A DNA stretch of 64,000 nucleotides from contig NZ_MQUC01000003.1 in the NCBI RefSeq assembly GCF_002994045.1, positions 1,402,501-1,466,500 on the forward strand, in the 5' to 3' direction. The notes beneath the pieces were generated by a model. That model was given only the letters and a program-made list of their open reading frames with translations. It did not search any database and had not been told where the DNA came from. The translations under genes and the position numbers were made by a program. Source of the DNA: Nonlabens agnitus (GTDB lineage Bacteria; Bacteroidota; Bacteroidia; Flavobacteriales; Flavobacteriaceae). The first letter of the stretch is position 1. Each line of letters opens with the position of its first letter. Shown here one piece after another: positions 26,016 through 35,585 of this stretch.

Positions 26016-26708
26016 CTAGTTTCTCAATCTTTCTTTGGCCCAATGCAACAAGGTGTCAAATTGCTCGTCACGATCCATATGACTGGTATCGAGCAATCGT
26101 GCATCAGCAGCTTGAACTAGTGGACTGTCCTCACGATTGGAATCTATCTGGTCACGTTCTATGACATTGTTTAGAACGTCTTCATACTCTACATGATCAC
26201 CGCGTTTTTTGAGTTCTTCATAACGTCTTTTGGCACGCTCATCTGCTGCTGCGGTCATGAACACTTTTAATTCAGCATCTGGGAAAACGACGGTGCCTAT
26301 GTCACGACCATCCATAACGACGCCTTTTTCGGCACCCATTTTTTGTTGCTGTTCCACAAGTTTAGAACGCACGGCAGATACTTCTGCAATCTTGCTCACG
26401 ACACTGCTTACCTCAAGGGTTCTTATTTCCTTTTCAATATTGCGACCATTGAGACAGACCTCATTGTTTCCGTTTTCTGGATGGCGTTCAAAAGTAATGG
26501 TGATCTCGTGGAGTCTTTGCTCCAGCTTTGATTTGTCTAGGATGCCGTTATGGATTAAGTTTTCGCTTAAAGCGAAAAAAGAAACCGCTCGATACATCGC
26601 ACCAGTATCTACATATAGATAACCCAATTCTTGCGCAAGTTGCTTTGCGGCAGTGCTTTTCCCAGTGCTGGAATGCCCATCGATGGCAATGGTGATTTTA
26701 CGTTGCAT
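26016..26708 (-). CDS. cmk: Cytidylate kinase
   Basis: A 230-residue (d)CMP kinase from ATG 26708 (MQRKITIAIDGHSSTGKSTAAK). The P-loop GHSSTGKST lies at about residues 11-19, DTGAMYRAV follows, and the CMP-site text VVMDGRDIGTVVFPDA is intact. It makes (d)CDP from (d)CMP and ATP. It starts one base after the porQ stop, so the two are cotranscribed; cmk after porQ is a recurrent Bacteroidota order. A shortened relative of the palindrome lies at 26560-26578. Confidence 0.95.
   Translation of the reverse strand: MQRKITIAIDGHSSTGKSTAAKQLAQELGYLYVDTGAMYRAVSFFALSENLIHNGILDKSKLEQRLHEITITFERHPENGNNEVCLNGRNIEKEIRTLEVSSVVSKIAEVSAVRSKLVEQQQKMGAEKGVVMDGRDIGTVVFPDAELKVFMTAAADERAKRRYEELKKRGDHVEYEDVLNNVIERDQIDSNREDSPLVQAADARLLDTSHMDRDEQFDTLLHWAKERLRN
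26560..26578. repeat. Shortened relative of the palindrome (TTTTCGCTT-A-AAGCGAAAA)
   Basis: A 19-bp palindrome in cmk that keeps the outer TTCGCTT/AAGCGAA arms of the common element but lacks the TCGCGA centre. It may be a deletion derivative or coincidence. Confidence 0.45.
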
Positions 26709-26709
26709 A

Positions 26710-27732
26710 TTATTGCAAGTTAACATTTACACCTATAAAACTGGTGTGAGAGGCAAGACTATAACGAGAGTGTGCATAGCTAAAACGCAATTTCCTGATC
26801 TTGAGTGAGAATCCAGCGCTTAAACCAGAGAAGGCTCTGGTGTCCTGGATGCGCAACTCTTCTGCCCTACGGAAGCTATAACCCAATCGCAATTGAAAAT
26901 CTGATTCTGGGAAGATCTCGACACCTAGAACCGTGTGACGCAAGGCATTATTGAAAAAACCTGGATCGTCCTCAATCACATTTCCATCCAGATCACGCTG
27001 CGCGTTGGCACTGTTTGAAAAAGCAATGTCCCATTGCTGTAAATTTTCCAAAGTGACATGTAATCGTAAAGGCAACGTGCGCATGGTATTTGAAAAACCT
27101 ACTGCAATCTCTAATGGTAAATTTTCATACACTTCATTATATGCCGTGAATTGAGTGCCCAGATTGCGTATGACCAAAGCACCACGTATAGCCTTGTCTT
27201 CATCATAATACAGCAAACCCAGATCAACCGCACCACCTAGCGAGGTAAAGTTTTCCAGCTGTGAACTGATCAGTTTTGCATTGACGCCCACATAAAAGTC
27301 AGACCATGGTATATTGTAGGCATAACCCAAAGAAACCGCTACCTCATTACCGCTAAATTCTCCTGTAGAATTTCCCTGCTCGTCGTAACCATCAAATTTC
27401 CCATAATTCAAATAAGTAACACCAGCATGAAAGGTTTGTACACGACGATCCCAAGTATAGGCATAGCTTGCCGTACCATAGTTGACATCACCCAAATAAT
27501 TGACATAGTTCACCTGCAACTGATTATCCATCTTAGGGTTAATGGTAGCTGGATTATAGATCGCTGTAGTAGGGTCATAACCTACGGCCGTAAGTACACG
27601 ACCTCCCAAGGCTGCCTGTTTTGTTCCTGAGACCAGATTGAGAAATTGATATGTCGCCTCACCACCTATTTGCCCGTAACAGATTGCGCCTGTAAATAGT
27701 AGTGTAAGTAAAACGAGGTAATGGTGACGCAT
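26710..27732 (-). CDS. porQ: Type IX secretion system protein PorQ
   Basis: A 340-residue outer-membrane beta-barrel protein from ATG 27732 (signal peptide MRHHYLVLLTLLFTGAICYGQ). PorQ features include the early block QFLNLVSGTKQAALGG and the repeating beta-strands up to the C-terminal FIGVNVNLQ. PorQ belongs to the T9SS attachment complex that anchors A-LPS cargo. The window also encodes three proteins with type B T9SS sorting domains, so it fits the organism's secretion route. Confidence 0.88.
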   Translation of the reverse strand: MRHHYLVLLTLLFTGAICYGQIGGEATYQFLNLVSGTKQAALGGRVLTAVGYDPTTAIYNPATINPKMDNQLQVNYVNYLGDVNYGTASYAYTWDRRVQTFHAGVTYLNYGKFDGYDEQGNSTGEFSGNEVAVSLGYAYNIPWSDFYVGVNAKLISSQLENFTSLGGAVDLGLLYYDEDKAIRGALVIRNLGTQFTAYNEVYENLPLEIAVGFSNTMRTLPLRLHVTLENLQQWDIAFSNSANAQRDLDGNVIEDDPGFFNNALRHTVLGVEIFPESDFQLRLGYSFRRAEELRIQDTRAFSGLSAGFSLKIRKLRFSYAHSRYSLASHTSFIGVNVNLQ

Positions 27733-27826
27733 TAAGAATTGTAGATTGCTATAACTAAACGACTGCAAGTTTAATTTATTTTTGACGGGCTATAAAGTGG
27801 TACTAGTTATTTGTTGTTGGGGATTT

Positions 27827-27842
27827 CGCTTTCGCGAAAGCG
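27827..27842. repeat. CGCTTTCGCGAAAGCG palindrome, copy 8 (intergenic)
   Basis: Exact copy between the divergent porQ and the small membrane protein gene at 27915. Confidence 0.9.
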
Positions 27843-27914
27843 TGCTCATTTCCAATGCTGATGAATCTCTTAGATCCATGACGCGATGAACAATCTTACA
27901 CCTAAAACTGAGCT

Positions 27915-28346
27915 ATGGAGCTGACCCTTTGGGAATTATTGAAACTGTGTACTGATGTAGGTCTGGTCGTACTCATCTGGATGGTGCAGCTGGTGATATA
28001 TCCCAGTTTTTGCCATTTTGGAAAAGAAGGATTTGACCGCTGGCACCACATTTACATGAAGAACATTACGTTTATTGTCCTACCATTGATGTTGGGACAA
28101 CTTATCCTTTCTGGATACCTGCTTTACGATTCAAAGTTTGGATTCTTACATATCGTTGATTTTTTACTGGTAGGCAGTATGTGGCTATCAACGGCACTAT
28201 TTTACAAGCCTTTACATGAGAAACTGGTCGCTCAAAAGTTTGATGTACCTCTATGCCAGAAGTTAGATCGCACCAATTGGTGGCGTACAATAGTGTGGAG
28301 TTTGATCGCAATGCTGACCTTTTACAATCTCGTAATTCAATTTTGA
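27915..28346 (+). CDS. Four-helix integral membrane protein (unknown)
   Basis: A 143-residue inner-membrane protein with four hydrophobic segments (about residues 14-32, 52-70, 78-97 and 125-141). Conserved-looking polar positions include YPSFCHFG, WHHIYMKNI and LDRTNWWRT. I do not recognise a named family. It appears monocistronic. Confidence 0.65.
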   Translation: MELTLWELLKLCTDVGLVVLIWMVQLVIYPSFCHFGKEGFDRWHHIYMKNITFIVLPLMLGQLILSGYLLYDSKFGFLHIVDFLLVGSMWLSTALFYKPLHEKLVAQKFDVPLCQKLDRTNWWRTIVWSLIAMLTFYNLVIQF

Positions 28347-28425
28347 GCACAATTAAATATCCATAATTAATAGTTTCATTTAAAGAACATTAAGTAATTA
28401 TGTTGCCAGAAAAAAGTCTATTTGC

Positions 28426-28457
28426 TTGTCAAACACAATGAGACGCAACTATATTTG
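28426..28457 (+). promoter_or_regulatory. Promoter of the outer-membrane protein gene (TTG-N21-TATATTTG)
   Basis: TTG at 28426-28428 and exact TATATTTG at 28450-28457, about 32 nt before the ATG. Confidence 0.65.
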
Positions 28458-28488
28458 ATTCTTAAACTAATCGAAAAAAATTACAATT

Positions 28489-29022
28489 ATGAAAAAATCA
28501 TTAATCGCATTATCCTTCGCATTAGCAAGTTTCTGTGTTTCTGCGCAGCAATTTGGTGTCAAAGGTGGCTACAACAATTTAAATATAAAGGCTTCAGCAA
28601 GTGGTGTTTCATCAGAAAGCGAAGATGGATCAGGGTTTTATGTAGGCTTTTTTACAGACATAGCTTTAGGAAACAGCTTTTCTATCCAGCCAGAGCTTCA
28701 GTTTTCTCTTGCCTCTCAGGATGGAGAAGATGTCAAAAACCTGTTGTTACCCATTATGTTGAGCTATCAAGTAGCACCTAAATTTTCATTACAGGCAGGA
28801 CCTCAAATAGAATATTATCTGGAAGAAGAAAATCCTATCATCAATGAATTTGGTTTAGGTCTAGGTGCAGGTGCCGCTTTTGATATTACGGATAAACTTT
28901 TTGTTGATGGTCGATATATTTTAGGTCTTAGCAATCGTTTTGAGGATGATGTTATAGTGGAAGGCTCTGATGGAAAACTTAAATTCGACTACATTCAAGT
29001 AGGTCTAGGTTACAAATTCTAG
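28489..29022 (+). CDS. Outer-membrane beta-barrel (porin-family) protein
   Basis: A 177-residue small OMP. The signal peptide MKKSLIALSFALASFCVSAQ is followed by the family opener QFGVKGGYNNLNIK and alternating amphipathic strands to the C-terminal QVGLGYKF. The pattern and length fit the eight-stranded OmpA/OmpX-like barrel family common in Bacteroidota. The substrate is unknown and a structural role is possible. It has its own promoter and terminator. Confidence 0.82.
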   Translation: MKKSLIALSFALASFCVSAQQFGVKGGYNNLNIKASASGVSSESEDGSGFYVGFFTDIALGNSFSIQPELQFSLASQDGEDVKNLLLPIMLSYQVAPKFSLQAGPQIEYYLEEENPIINEFGLGLGAGAAFDITDKLFVDGRYILGLSNRFEDDVIVEGSDGKLKFDYIQVGLGYKF

Positions 29023-29050
29023 AATCGTTTTCAGAATTCAAACGTTCATA

Positions 29051-29082
29051 AAATCCTTTTCAATATTGAAAAGGATTTTTCT
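29051..29082 (+). terminator. Terminator after the outer-membrane protein gene
   Basis: Long perfect stem AATCCTTTTCAAT / ATTGAAAAGGATT followed by TTTTTC. Confidence 0.85.
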
Positions 29083-29156
29083 TTTAAAAAAATATTGAAA
29101 GCTAGGTAACTTAATTCGACTGTCTAGCGATAGAAATACTTCAAAACTTAATTCAT

Positions 29157-29540
29157 ATGAAACTTACACTACAACTTGCTGCGATATACAATATTCTTTG
29201 GGGTGCTTGGGTCGTCTTATTTCCACAAATGTTTTGGGAACTGGTAGGCATGGAGCCGTTGAATCAGCCTATGGTATGGCAAGGAATGGGAATGGTAATA
29301 GGTGTTTATGGTCTAGGCTACTGGTGGGCAAGCTATGATCCCATGCGCCACTGGCCTATTGTTGCCGTTGGTATGTTGGGTAAGATTTTTGGCCCCTTGG
29401 GATTTGTCTTTAATTATGCACAGGGAAAGGTTCCCTTTGAATTTATTTACACGCTGGTGACTAATGACTTCATCTGGTGGATTCCATTTTTCTTGATTCT
29501 GAAAAAAGTGCATACCGACTACAAGTGGAAGCTGACTTAG
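29157..29540 (+). CDS. Small four-helix membrane protein (unknown)
   Basis: A 127-residue protein with four membrane segments and many aromatic residues (NILWGAWVVLFPQMFW, YGLGYWWASYDP, NDFIWWIPFFLI). Similar flavobacterial proteins exist without a known function. Nothing in the sequence suggests an enzyme. Confidence 0.65.
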   Translation: MKLTLQLAAIYNILWGAWVVLFPQMFWELVGMEPLNQPMVWQGMGMVIGVYGLGYWWASYDPMRHWPIVAVGMLGKIFGPLGFVFNYAQGKVPFEFIYTLVTNDFIWWIPFFLILKKVHTDYKWKLT

Positions 29541-29612
29541 CTCAACCATACATAACCTGGTTTGAACTATTATCCAGCGAAAGCTGATAGCAGTCAATCC
29601 ACGAACTATTAT

Positions 29613-30293
29613 TTAAAACGACTGAAATACAGAGAGTACTAATTGACCTTTTGAAGTATTGCTGGTAATCTCACGCATATAACCAGCTTGTGCGCGCAGA
29701 TCTTGTGAGATCCTATATCCTACACCGCCAAAACTCCAATTGCGATCAAACCTGTTCACGGTGGTGTTGCGCAATTGAGTCTCGCCATTAATAAAAACCT
29801 CGTTCCAAAACGGCAAATAGAATTTGGATTGCTGCTCATCCTTATAAAAATGGATGTTAACAAAAATCGTGTAACGTACCCTGCTGCGGAAATCCTGATT
29901 CTCTACAAACCGCTCTTCAAACCTAAATCGATGCCGTATACTCACCGTTTTGCCAGCGTTGGTATCCAACCAGACATCCTGATGCAAACGATGCTCTGAA
30001 GTACTGCCATCCATGTCGCCAAAGGGCTCGCCGTAGAAATATCCATAACCAGCGTGCAGCTCTACCACACCTATGGCTGGTGTATAGGCCACTGCTGCCC
30101 TAGCAATAAATTGCTGGAAATCACTACTCAACTCATAGGTGCGATACTGAAAATCTCCAGCTACCTTCCACTTGTTCCCAATAGGTAAGCTATAGAAATA
30201 CTGGCTCCACAATCCTGTCTCGCTCAGACCATTTTGTGACAGTCCTACCTGACAGAACAAAAGAATGAAAAGAAGGCTCGATAGATTTTTCAT
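29613..30293 (-). CDS. DUF2490 outer-membrane protein
   Basis: A 226-residue beta-barrel protein with signal peptide MKNLSSLLFILLFCQVGLSQ. The mature part begins ETGLWSQYFYSLPIGNKWKVAGDFQYRTYE-like text, followed by VSIRHRFRFEERF, typical of DUF2490. Its function is unknown; it is likely an outer-membrane barrel. It appears monocistronic. Confidence 0.8.
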   Translation of the reverse strand: MKNLSSLLFILLFCQVGLSQNGLSETGLWSQYFYSLPIGNKWKVAGDFQYRTYELSSDFQQFIARAAVAYTPAIGVVELHAGYGYFYGEPFGDMDGSTSEHRLHQDVWLDTNAGKTVSIRHRFRFEERFVENQDFRSRVRYTIFVNIHFYKDEQQSKFYLPFWNEVFINGETQLRNTTVNRFDRNWSFGGVGYRISQDLRAQAGYMREITSNTSKGQLVLSVFQSF

Positions 30294-30609
30294 GACTACA
30301 GAATAAGCTTATAAAGCTACAAAGGCTTCGGCTTTAAGACAAAAATGCCGTGTTCTCATTATTTTTTCAACATTAACGACAACGTGATAGTACTAGTGAT
30401 GACGTGGAAATCCGCTTTCGCGAAAGCGATAAAAACCACTAGCACTGTAACAAGAAACCGGGTCTGCCGACTAATAGAAAAGTAGTGAATGTCCCGCCAT
30501 TGCTGGTCTGAATAAGTGTCAGAATATTCGGCTTTGGTATGATTATTGCTACCTATAACTTGATTGTCAAGAGCTGACAGTCGCCTAATTTTTTAATCTT
30601 TTTATTTTA
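30294..30609. other. Intergenic region upstream of rpoD
   Basis: Holds one exact palindrome copy (30413-30428). No tRNA or other RNA gene is seen, and no exact TAnnTTTG promoter. TTG-rich text near 30535-30560 may contain the rpoD promoter. Confidence 0.5.
30413..30428. repeat. CGCTTTCGCGAAAGCG palindrome, copy 9 (intergenic)
   Basis: Exact copy about 180 bp upstream of rpoD. Confidence 0.9.
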
Positions 30610-31473
30610 ATGAGACAACTCAAAATCACCAAGCAGGTTACTAACCGTGAGTCTAAATCCTTGGACAAGTACCTACAAGACATCTCTAAGATCGACCTGA
30701 TCACTGCAGAGGAAGAAGTGGAACTTGCACAGCGTATTAAAAAAGGTGATCAGAGAGCACTTGAGAGATTGACTACCGCAAACTTACGTTTTGTGGTTTC
30801 TGTTGCAAAACAGTATCAAAATCAAGGGCTTAAATTACCCGATCTTATTAATGAAGGAAATGCAGGTCTTGTAAAGGCTGCCAAAAGGTTTGATGAAACT
30901 CGCGGTTTCAAATTCATATCGTACGCGGTATGGTGGATACGCCAGTCGATCTTACAGGCACTAGCAGAGCAGTCCCGTATCGTGCGTCTTCCATTGAATA
31001 AAATTGGTTCGATTAACAAAATCAACAAGGCTTTTTCACACCTTGAGCAATTGCACGAGCGTCCACCATCGCCAGAAGAACTAGCCACTGAGCTAGACAT
31101 GACGGTAAGTGACGTGAAACAATCGCTTAAAAATGCCGGGCGTCACGTATCCATGGATGCGCCGCTTAAAGAAGGTGAGACTTCTAACCTCTATGACGTT
31201 GTACGTAGTGGTGAGTCACCTAATCCTGACAAGGACCTATTGCATGAATCCCTTACACTAGAGATTACACGTGCCCTAGAGACACTTTCTCAAAAAGAGG
31301 CAGATGTTATTTCGCTTTACTTTGGTATCGGGAACCAGCAGCCTATGAGTCTGGAAGAAATAGGTGAAACCTTTGACTTGACCCGTGAGCGCGTGCGCCA
31401 GATCAAGGAAAAAGGAATCAAGAGACTGCGCCAAAACAGCCGCAGCAAAATTTTGAAGTCTTATCTAGGATAA
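30610..31473 (+). CDS. rpoD: Primary RNA polymerase sigma factor
   Basis: A 287-residue sigma-70 protein, the short form typical of Bacteroidota with no region 1.1. Visible parts: region 1.2 ([26 protein letters not shown]), region 2 with the core-binding and -10 helices ([37 protein letters not shown]), region 3, and region 4 with [28 protein letters not shown]. It recognises the TTG/TAnnTTTG promoters found elsewhere in this window. Confidence 0.97.
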   Translation: MRQLKITKQVTNRESKSLDKYLQDISKIDLITAEEEVELAQRIKKGDQRALERLTTANLRFVVSVAKQYQNQGLKLPDLINEGNAGLVKAAKRFDETRGFKFISYAVWWIRQSILQALAEQSRIVRLPLNKIGSINKINKAFSHLEQLHERPPSPEELATELDMTVSDVKQSLKNAGRHVSMDAPLKEGETSNLYDVVRSGESPNPDKDLLHESLTLEITRALETLSQKEADVISLYFGIGNQQPMSLEEIGETFDLTRERVRQIKEKGIKRLRQNSRSKILKSYLG

Positions 31474-31522
31474 GCCATTTTATCCTACTTTTTTACTGAA
31501 GCGCCTGAAATGGCGCTTTTTT
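31467..31522 (+). terminator. Double terminator of rpoD
   Basis: The first hairpin AGGATAA/TTATCCT overlaps the stop codon and is followed by TTTTTT. The second, AGCGCC/GGCGCT, ends in T6. Confidence 0.8.
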
Positions 31523-31596
31523 ATTGGGGTAAAATTATCATAGTTTAATTCCTGATTAAACAAATAGCTAATGTCATTATTATAAAAAGGTGAATC

Positions 31597-31836
31597 ATGA
31601 GTAAAAAGAAATATACTGATCAACAATTAAGAAGTCGCTACTGGATCTTCGGTGGTTTAGGAATGGGAATACTCGGGTTTGGATTATCTGCCCTAGTTGA
31701 AAGCGGTTTCTTAAAGCACAGTGATGCAGAGTCATGGCAATGGATAATGGCAGGAACCGTATCGCTGGTGCTAATAATGACTGGAATTAATTTTTTGCTT
31801 GAATCTTTTAGTTGTAAAATACAATTGAAGAAATAA
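31597..31836 (+). CDS. Small two-helix membrane protein (unknown)
   Basis: A 79-residue protein with a polar start (MSKKKYTDQQLRSRYW), two hydrophobic helices (about residues 18-34 and 49-69) and a basic end. No family is recognised. The clean start, membrane pattern and lack of a competing frame support it as real. Confidence 0.6.
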   Translation: MSKKKYTDQQLRSRYWIFGGLGMGILGFGLSALVESGFLKHSDAESWQWIMAGTVSLVLIMTGINFLLESFSCKIQLKK

Positions 31837-31862
31837 AAATTATAAAAAGACTTTCATCAAGC

Positions 31863-33614
31863 TTAAATCCTAGCCTGATACGTATACAAATCAAAGTATC
31901 TGCCTTCTAGAGCGATCAGTTCTTCATGGGTGCCGCGCTCAGCGATTTCACCAGCTTCAATGACTAGAATTTGATCTGCTTTTTTGATCGTACTTAAGCG
32001 GTGAGCGATGACGATAGTGGTTCTATCCTTGACCAGTTCGCTCAGAGATTTTTGAATTAGCGCTTCACTTTCTGTATCTAGATTGGATGTAGCTTCGTCT
32101 AAGATGATGATTTTAGGATCGGCTAGTATGGCTCTGGCAATAGCGATGCGTTGACGCTGGCCTCCAGAAAGTTTGACGCCACGCTCGCCTATTAAGGTAT
32201 CGAGACCGTCTTCAAAACGATCTGTGAATTCATTGACATAACCCGCTTTAACAGCTGCGAGCAATCGTTCCTCGCTAGCGTCTGGTCTTGGGAACAAAAT
32301 GTTTTCCCTAATGGTTCCCTCAAATAGAAACTCATCTTGTAAAACCACGCCCAGATGCTTTCTAAAACTGGCTAGTTTCACTTTAGACATATCCTGACCA
32401 TCAATGGTCACAACACCTTTATTGGGATTTAAAAACGTAGCCGATAATCCTGCAATGGTTGATTTTCCAGAACCAGAACTTCCCACCAGCGCCACTGTAG
32501 TACCAGCCATAGCTTCAAAAGAAATGTTATGGATGACCTCTTTACCTTTCTCGTATGAAAACGAAACGTTGTCAAATTTTAGGTTGCCTTTAAATTGGTC
32601 CAGTTCGATGGTGCGCTCGCCAATTTGATCTTCGGGCGTCAGGTTCATCAATTCTTCGGTTCGATCCAGTCCTGCAAGCGCTTCTGTAAGTTGGCTGCCT
32701 ATGTTGCTCATTTGGATGATAGGCGCTATCATAAACCCCAATAAAATCGTGAAGAACAAAAACTCTCCTGTCGTCATATCGCCTTCCATCATAAAATAGC
32801 CACCTATTCCCATGATGCCTACTGACGCTAATCCTAACAAGAAAGTAGCACTACTGGTTACCAAAGCAGTAGACGTCAAACTCTTTTTGACATTTTGATA
32901 AAGCCGCTCCACGCCATCTTCAAAGATTTTGTTTTCTTGTTCCTCAGCGCCAAAACCTTTGATGACTCGTACGCCAGCGAGCGTTTCAGTAAGTCTACCG
33001 GTTACCTCGGCATTTATTTTTCCGCGATTTCTAAAAATGGGACGTATGTATTTAAAGGCTTTCAACGCAACAAATCCAAAAACTGCCACAGGCAAAAACA
33101 CAAACAGCGTCATCCAGGCATTGATGCGTATCAATAGCACCAGCGAGACTACGGCTGTGATCGTACCGCCTACCAACTGTACCAATCCTGTCCCTATCAG
33201 ATTACGTACACCTTCTACATCATTCATGATGCGGGAAACCAGCGCTCCAGATTTGGTGTTGTCAAAAAAACTAATAGGCAGTGAGAGTACTTTTTTCTGC
33301 ACCTGGGCGCGAAGTTCTGAGATCAAATATTGGGCTTGCACGCTCAAAATTCTGGTCAATAAAAATGATGTAATCGCCTGCACCAGCAAGGCCAAACCTA
33401 CCAGCCAGAGCAAATCATACAAGGCGTCAAAATCCTTATTGGGAATCACGTCGTCCAGCAGCGCTTTGGATTTCCAAGGCAACACAAGGCTGGCCAACCG
33501 ACTAATAACGATGAGTACCAAACCAATCAGCACCAATTTTCTACGTGGCCAGATGATGGTTTTAAACGCAGATGTGATCGTCACCTTGCTTTGGGATTTG
33601 GAGGATTCTTTCAT
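31863..33614 (-). CDS. ABC exporter, fused membrane and ATPase domains
   Basis: A 583-residue half-transporter, active as a homodimer. Six membrane helices occupy about residues 20-320, and the nucleotide-binding domain 345-583, with Walker A GSSGSGKST, signature LSGGQRQRIAIARA, Walker B IIILDEATSNLD and a switch histidine in IAHRLST. It resembles MsbA/BmrA-type lipid or drug exporters; the substrate cannot be told. It appears monocistronic and divergent from the THI5-like gene. Confidence 0.9.
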   Translation of the reverse strand: MKESSKSQSKVTITSAFKTIIWPRRKLVLIGLVLIVISRLASLVLPWKSKALLDDVIPNKDFDALYDLLWLVGLALLVQAITSFLLTRILSVQAQYLISELRAQVQKKVLSLPISFFDNTKSGALVSRIMNDVEGVRNLIGTGLVQLVGGTITAVVSLVLLIRINAWMTLFVFLPVAVFGFVALKAFKYIRPIFRNRGKINAEVTGRLTETLAGVRVIKGFGAEEQENKIFEDGVERLYQNVKKSLTSTALVTSSATFLLGLASVGIMGIGGYFMMEGDMTTGEFLFFTILLGFMIAPIIQMSNIGSQLTEALAGLDRTEELMNLTPEDQIGERTIELDQFKGNLKFDNVSFSYEKGKEVIHNISFEAMAGTTVALVGSSGSGKSTIAGLSATFLNPNKGVVTIDGQDMSKVKLASFRKHLGVVLQDEFLFEGTIRENILFPRPDASEERLLAAVKAGYVNEFTDRFEDGLDTLIGERGVKLSGGQRQRIAIARAILADPKIIILDEATSNLDTESEALIQKSLSELVKDRTTIVIAHRLSTIKKADQILVIEAGEIAERGTHEELIALEGRYFDLYTYQARI

Positions 33615-33644
33615 AGATGGTAAAGATAGAGTTTGTGGTGTGTC

Positions 33645-33660
33645 CGCTTTCGCGAAAGCG
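33645..33660. repeat. CGCTTTCGCGAAAGCG palindrome, copy 10 (intergenic)
   Basis: Exact copy in the divergent gap, 31 bp upstream of the ABC exporter start. Confidence 0.9.
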
Positions 33661-33746
33661 AACTCATATTAAACTTTTGTCAATTCCCTAAAGTGAGTCC
33701 ACTAATCAATAAAGGGCATCTACCTTTAAGTCTTAAAATCACACCA

Positions 33747-34655
33747 ATGAAGAAGATCACGCTTGCCCTGGACTGGACGCCTAACATCAATCACATAGGA
33801 TTTTTTATCGCCCAAGAAAAGGGTTTTTATAAAGATGCTGGTCTCGATGTATCGATCGTCGATCCCATACAGGATGATTATAAGATCACACCAGCCAAAA
33901 AAGTAGAACTGGGCACTGCAGATTTTGCCCTATGCCCTACCGAAAGCATCATAAGCTATCGTACCAAAAATAGACCGTTTAACCTCACTGGTGTTGCTGC
34001 GATTTTAAAGAAGGATCTGAGTGCGATTGTGGTAAAAGGTGATAGCGGCATTGATTCTCCCAAGGATCTGGACGGCAAGCGATACAGTTCCTATCAAGCG
34101 AGATATGAGGACGAAATTGTACGACAGATGATCATCAATGATGGTGGTACTGGAACTTTTGACATAGGTTATCCTGAAAAATTAGGCATCTGGGAAACGA
34201 TTCTGGATGGTTCCTATGATGCGACCTGGATTTTTATGAATTGGGAAGGCGTAGAAGCGCAAGGCACGGATCAACCGCTTCACTTTTTTAAGCTGGAAGA
34301 TTACGATATTCCATATTCGTATTCACCAGTGCTCGTAGCAAACGGAGATCTTTTAAAAGATCATCACGAACCTTATAGAAAATTTATTGAAGCTACTCGT
34401 CAGGGTTATTACCACTGCAAGGATTACCCGCAAGAGAGCATCGCCTTGTTTCAAAAACACGTTCCCAGTACTGATGCTCACATAAATCTTGACGAGGCTT
34501 TACAATTGTCATTACCTAGTTTTTCGCCAGGCGACGATTGGGGCATTTTTGATCCAGCCGTTATTGAAAAGTTTGTGGATTGGATCTATTCCAAAAATCT
34601 TGAATCTAAGCCCGTAAAAGCAACCGATTTGTACACTAACGACTTGCTTAGTTAG
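33747..34655 (+). CDS. THI5/NMT1-like domain protein
   Basis: A 302-residue protein from ATG 33747 (MKKITLALDWTPNINHIGFF). An upstream in-frame start would run through the palindrome and is rejected. The N-terminus matches the THI5/NMT1 family (LALDWTPN..H.G....A...GFYKDAGLDV), which includes ABC thiamine-precursor binding proteins and the yeast pyrimidine synthase. Two things are odd: there is no signal peptide or lipobox, so it should be cytoplasmic, and the CCCFC cysteine motif of yeast THI5 is missing. A ligand-binding or divergent synthase role is possible. No thi genes are adjacent. Confidence 0.75.
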   Translation: MKKITLALDWTPNINHIGFFIAQEKGFYKDAGLDVSIVDPIQDDYKITPAKKVELGTADFALCPTESIISYRTKNRPFNLTGVAAILKKDLSAIVVKGDSGIDSPKDLDGKRYSSYQARYEDEIVRQMIINDGGTGTFDIGYPEKLGIWETILDGSYDATWIFMNWEGVEAQGTDQPLHFFKLEDYDIPYSYSPVLVANGDLLKDHHEPYRKFIEATRQGYYHCKDYPQESIALFQKHVPSTDAHINLDEALQLSLPSFSPGDDWGIFDPAVIEKFVDWIYSKNLESKPVKATDLYTNDLLS

Positions 34656-34770
34656 AGCAAAAGCAGCCTTATGTTTACTGTAGCAAGTCCTAGCCATAGG
34701 TCAATTGACATGCCCTGAAAAACTTCTTTACTTGAAGTTATTATCTTAGGCGTTTCAAGCAATCGACCTT

Positions 34771-35574
34771 ATGAGTATCCACAACAAAAAAATAGCCATC
34801 ATAGGCTGCGGTAATTTAGGATTGTCCATTCTTAATGGATTACTGGCAGATCCCAGGATCAATCCTAAGAACATCACAGTTACCAAAAGGAAAACATCCA
34901 GTCTGGAACATCTAGCCAGCACCGGTATTCAAATCACCAGTGATAATCGCAAGGCAGCACAGGAATCTGAGCTTTTGATCGTGGCGCTTAAGCCTTATAC
35001 CATTTTGGAGATTTTGGGAGAACTTAAAGATGTTCTGGATCAGGATCGACACATAATGGTCTCGCTCGCTACCGGTATTTCCTTAAAGCAAATACAATCC
35101 ACGATAGATCTGAGCTTACCCATCTTTAGAGCGATGCCTAACACGGCTGCAGATGTTGGCGAATCATTGACCTGTATTGCAACCAAATCCAATGATGAAA
35201 GCGCTAAAGATTTAGTGACGCAATGTTTCAACAGTATTGGTAACTCCATTCACATTAATGAAGAGTTGATGGATGCCGCTACCGTGTTGGGCGCTTGCGG
35301 TATTGCCTATGTATTGAGATTTATGCGCGGTATGATTCAAGGTGGTATTGAGATAGGATTTGATGCACATACAGCGACCACCATCGTGACGCACACCGTT
35401 AAAGGTGCCGCACAGCTGCTTATAGAGCGCAAGCAACATCCAGAACACGAGATCGACAAAGTCACCACTCCTAAAGGCTGTACCATTGCTGGTCTTAATG
35501 AGATGGAGCATAACGGCTTTAGCAGCGCGCTTATTAAAGGGATCGTCACTTCGTATAACAAAATTGAAAAGTAG
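34771..35574 (+). CDS. proC: Pyrroline-5-carboxylate reductase
   Basis: A 267-residue enzyme that reduces pyrroline-5-carboxylate to proline. The N-terminal Rossmann motif IAIIGCGNLGLSILNGLL is clear. FRAMPNTAADVGES and the C-terminal dimerisation and active-site region (VKGAAQLLIE...TPKGCTIAGLNEMEHNGF) match ProC. A palindrome and a GNAT gene follow on the same strand. Confidence 0.94.
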   Translation: MSIHNKKIAIIGCGNLGLSILNGLLADPRINPKNITVTKRKTSSLEHLASTGIQITSDNRKAAQESELLIVALKPYTILEILGELKDVLDQDRHIMVSLATGISLKQIQSTIDLSLPIFRAMPNTAADVGESLTCIATKSNDESAKDLVTQCFNSIGNSIHINEELMDAATVLGACGIAYVLRFMRGMIQGGIEIGFDAHTATTIVTHTVKGAAQLLIERKQHPEHEIDKVTTPKGCTIAGLNEMEHNGFSSALIKGIVTSYNKIEK

Positions 35575-35585
35575 ATGAAGGATAT

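Noticed and set aside
30429..30609. tRNA or small RNA upstream of rpoD
   Set aside because: No cloverleaf or stable fold was found; the region looks like an ordinary leader.
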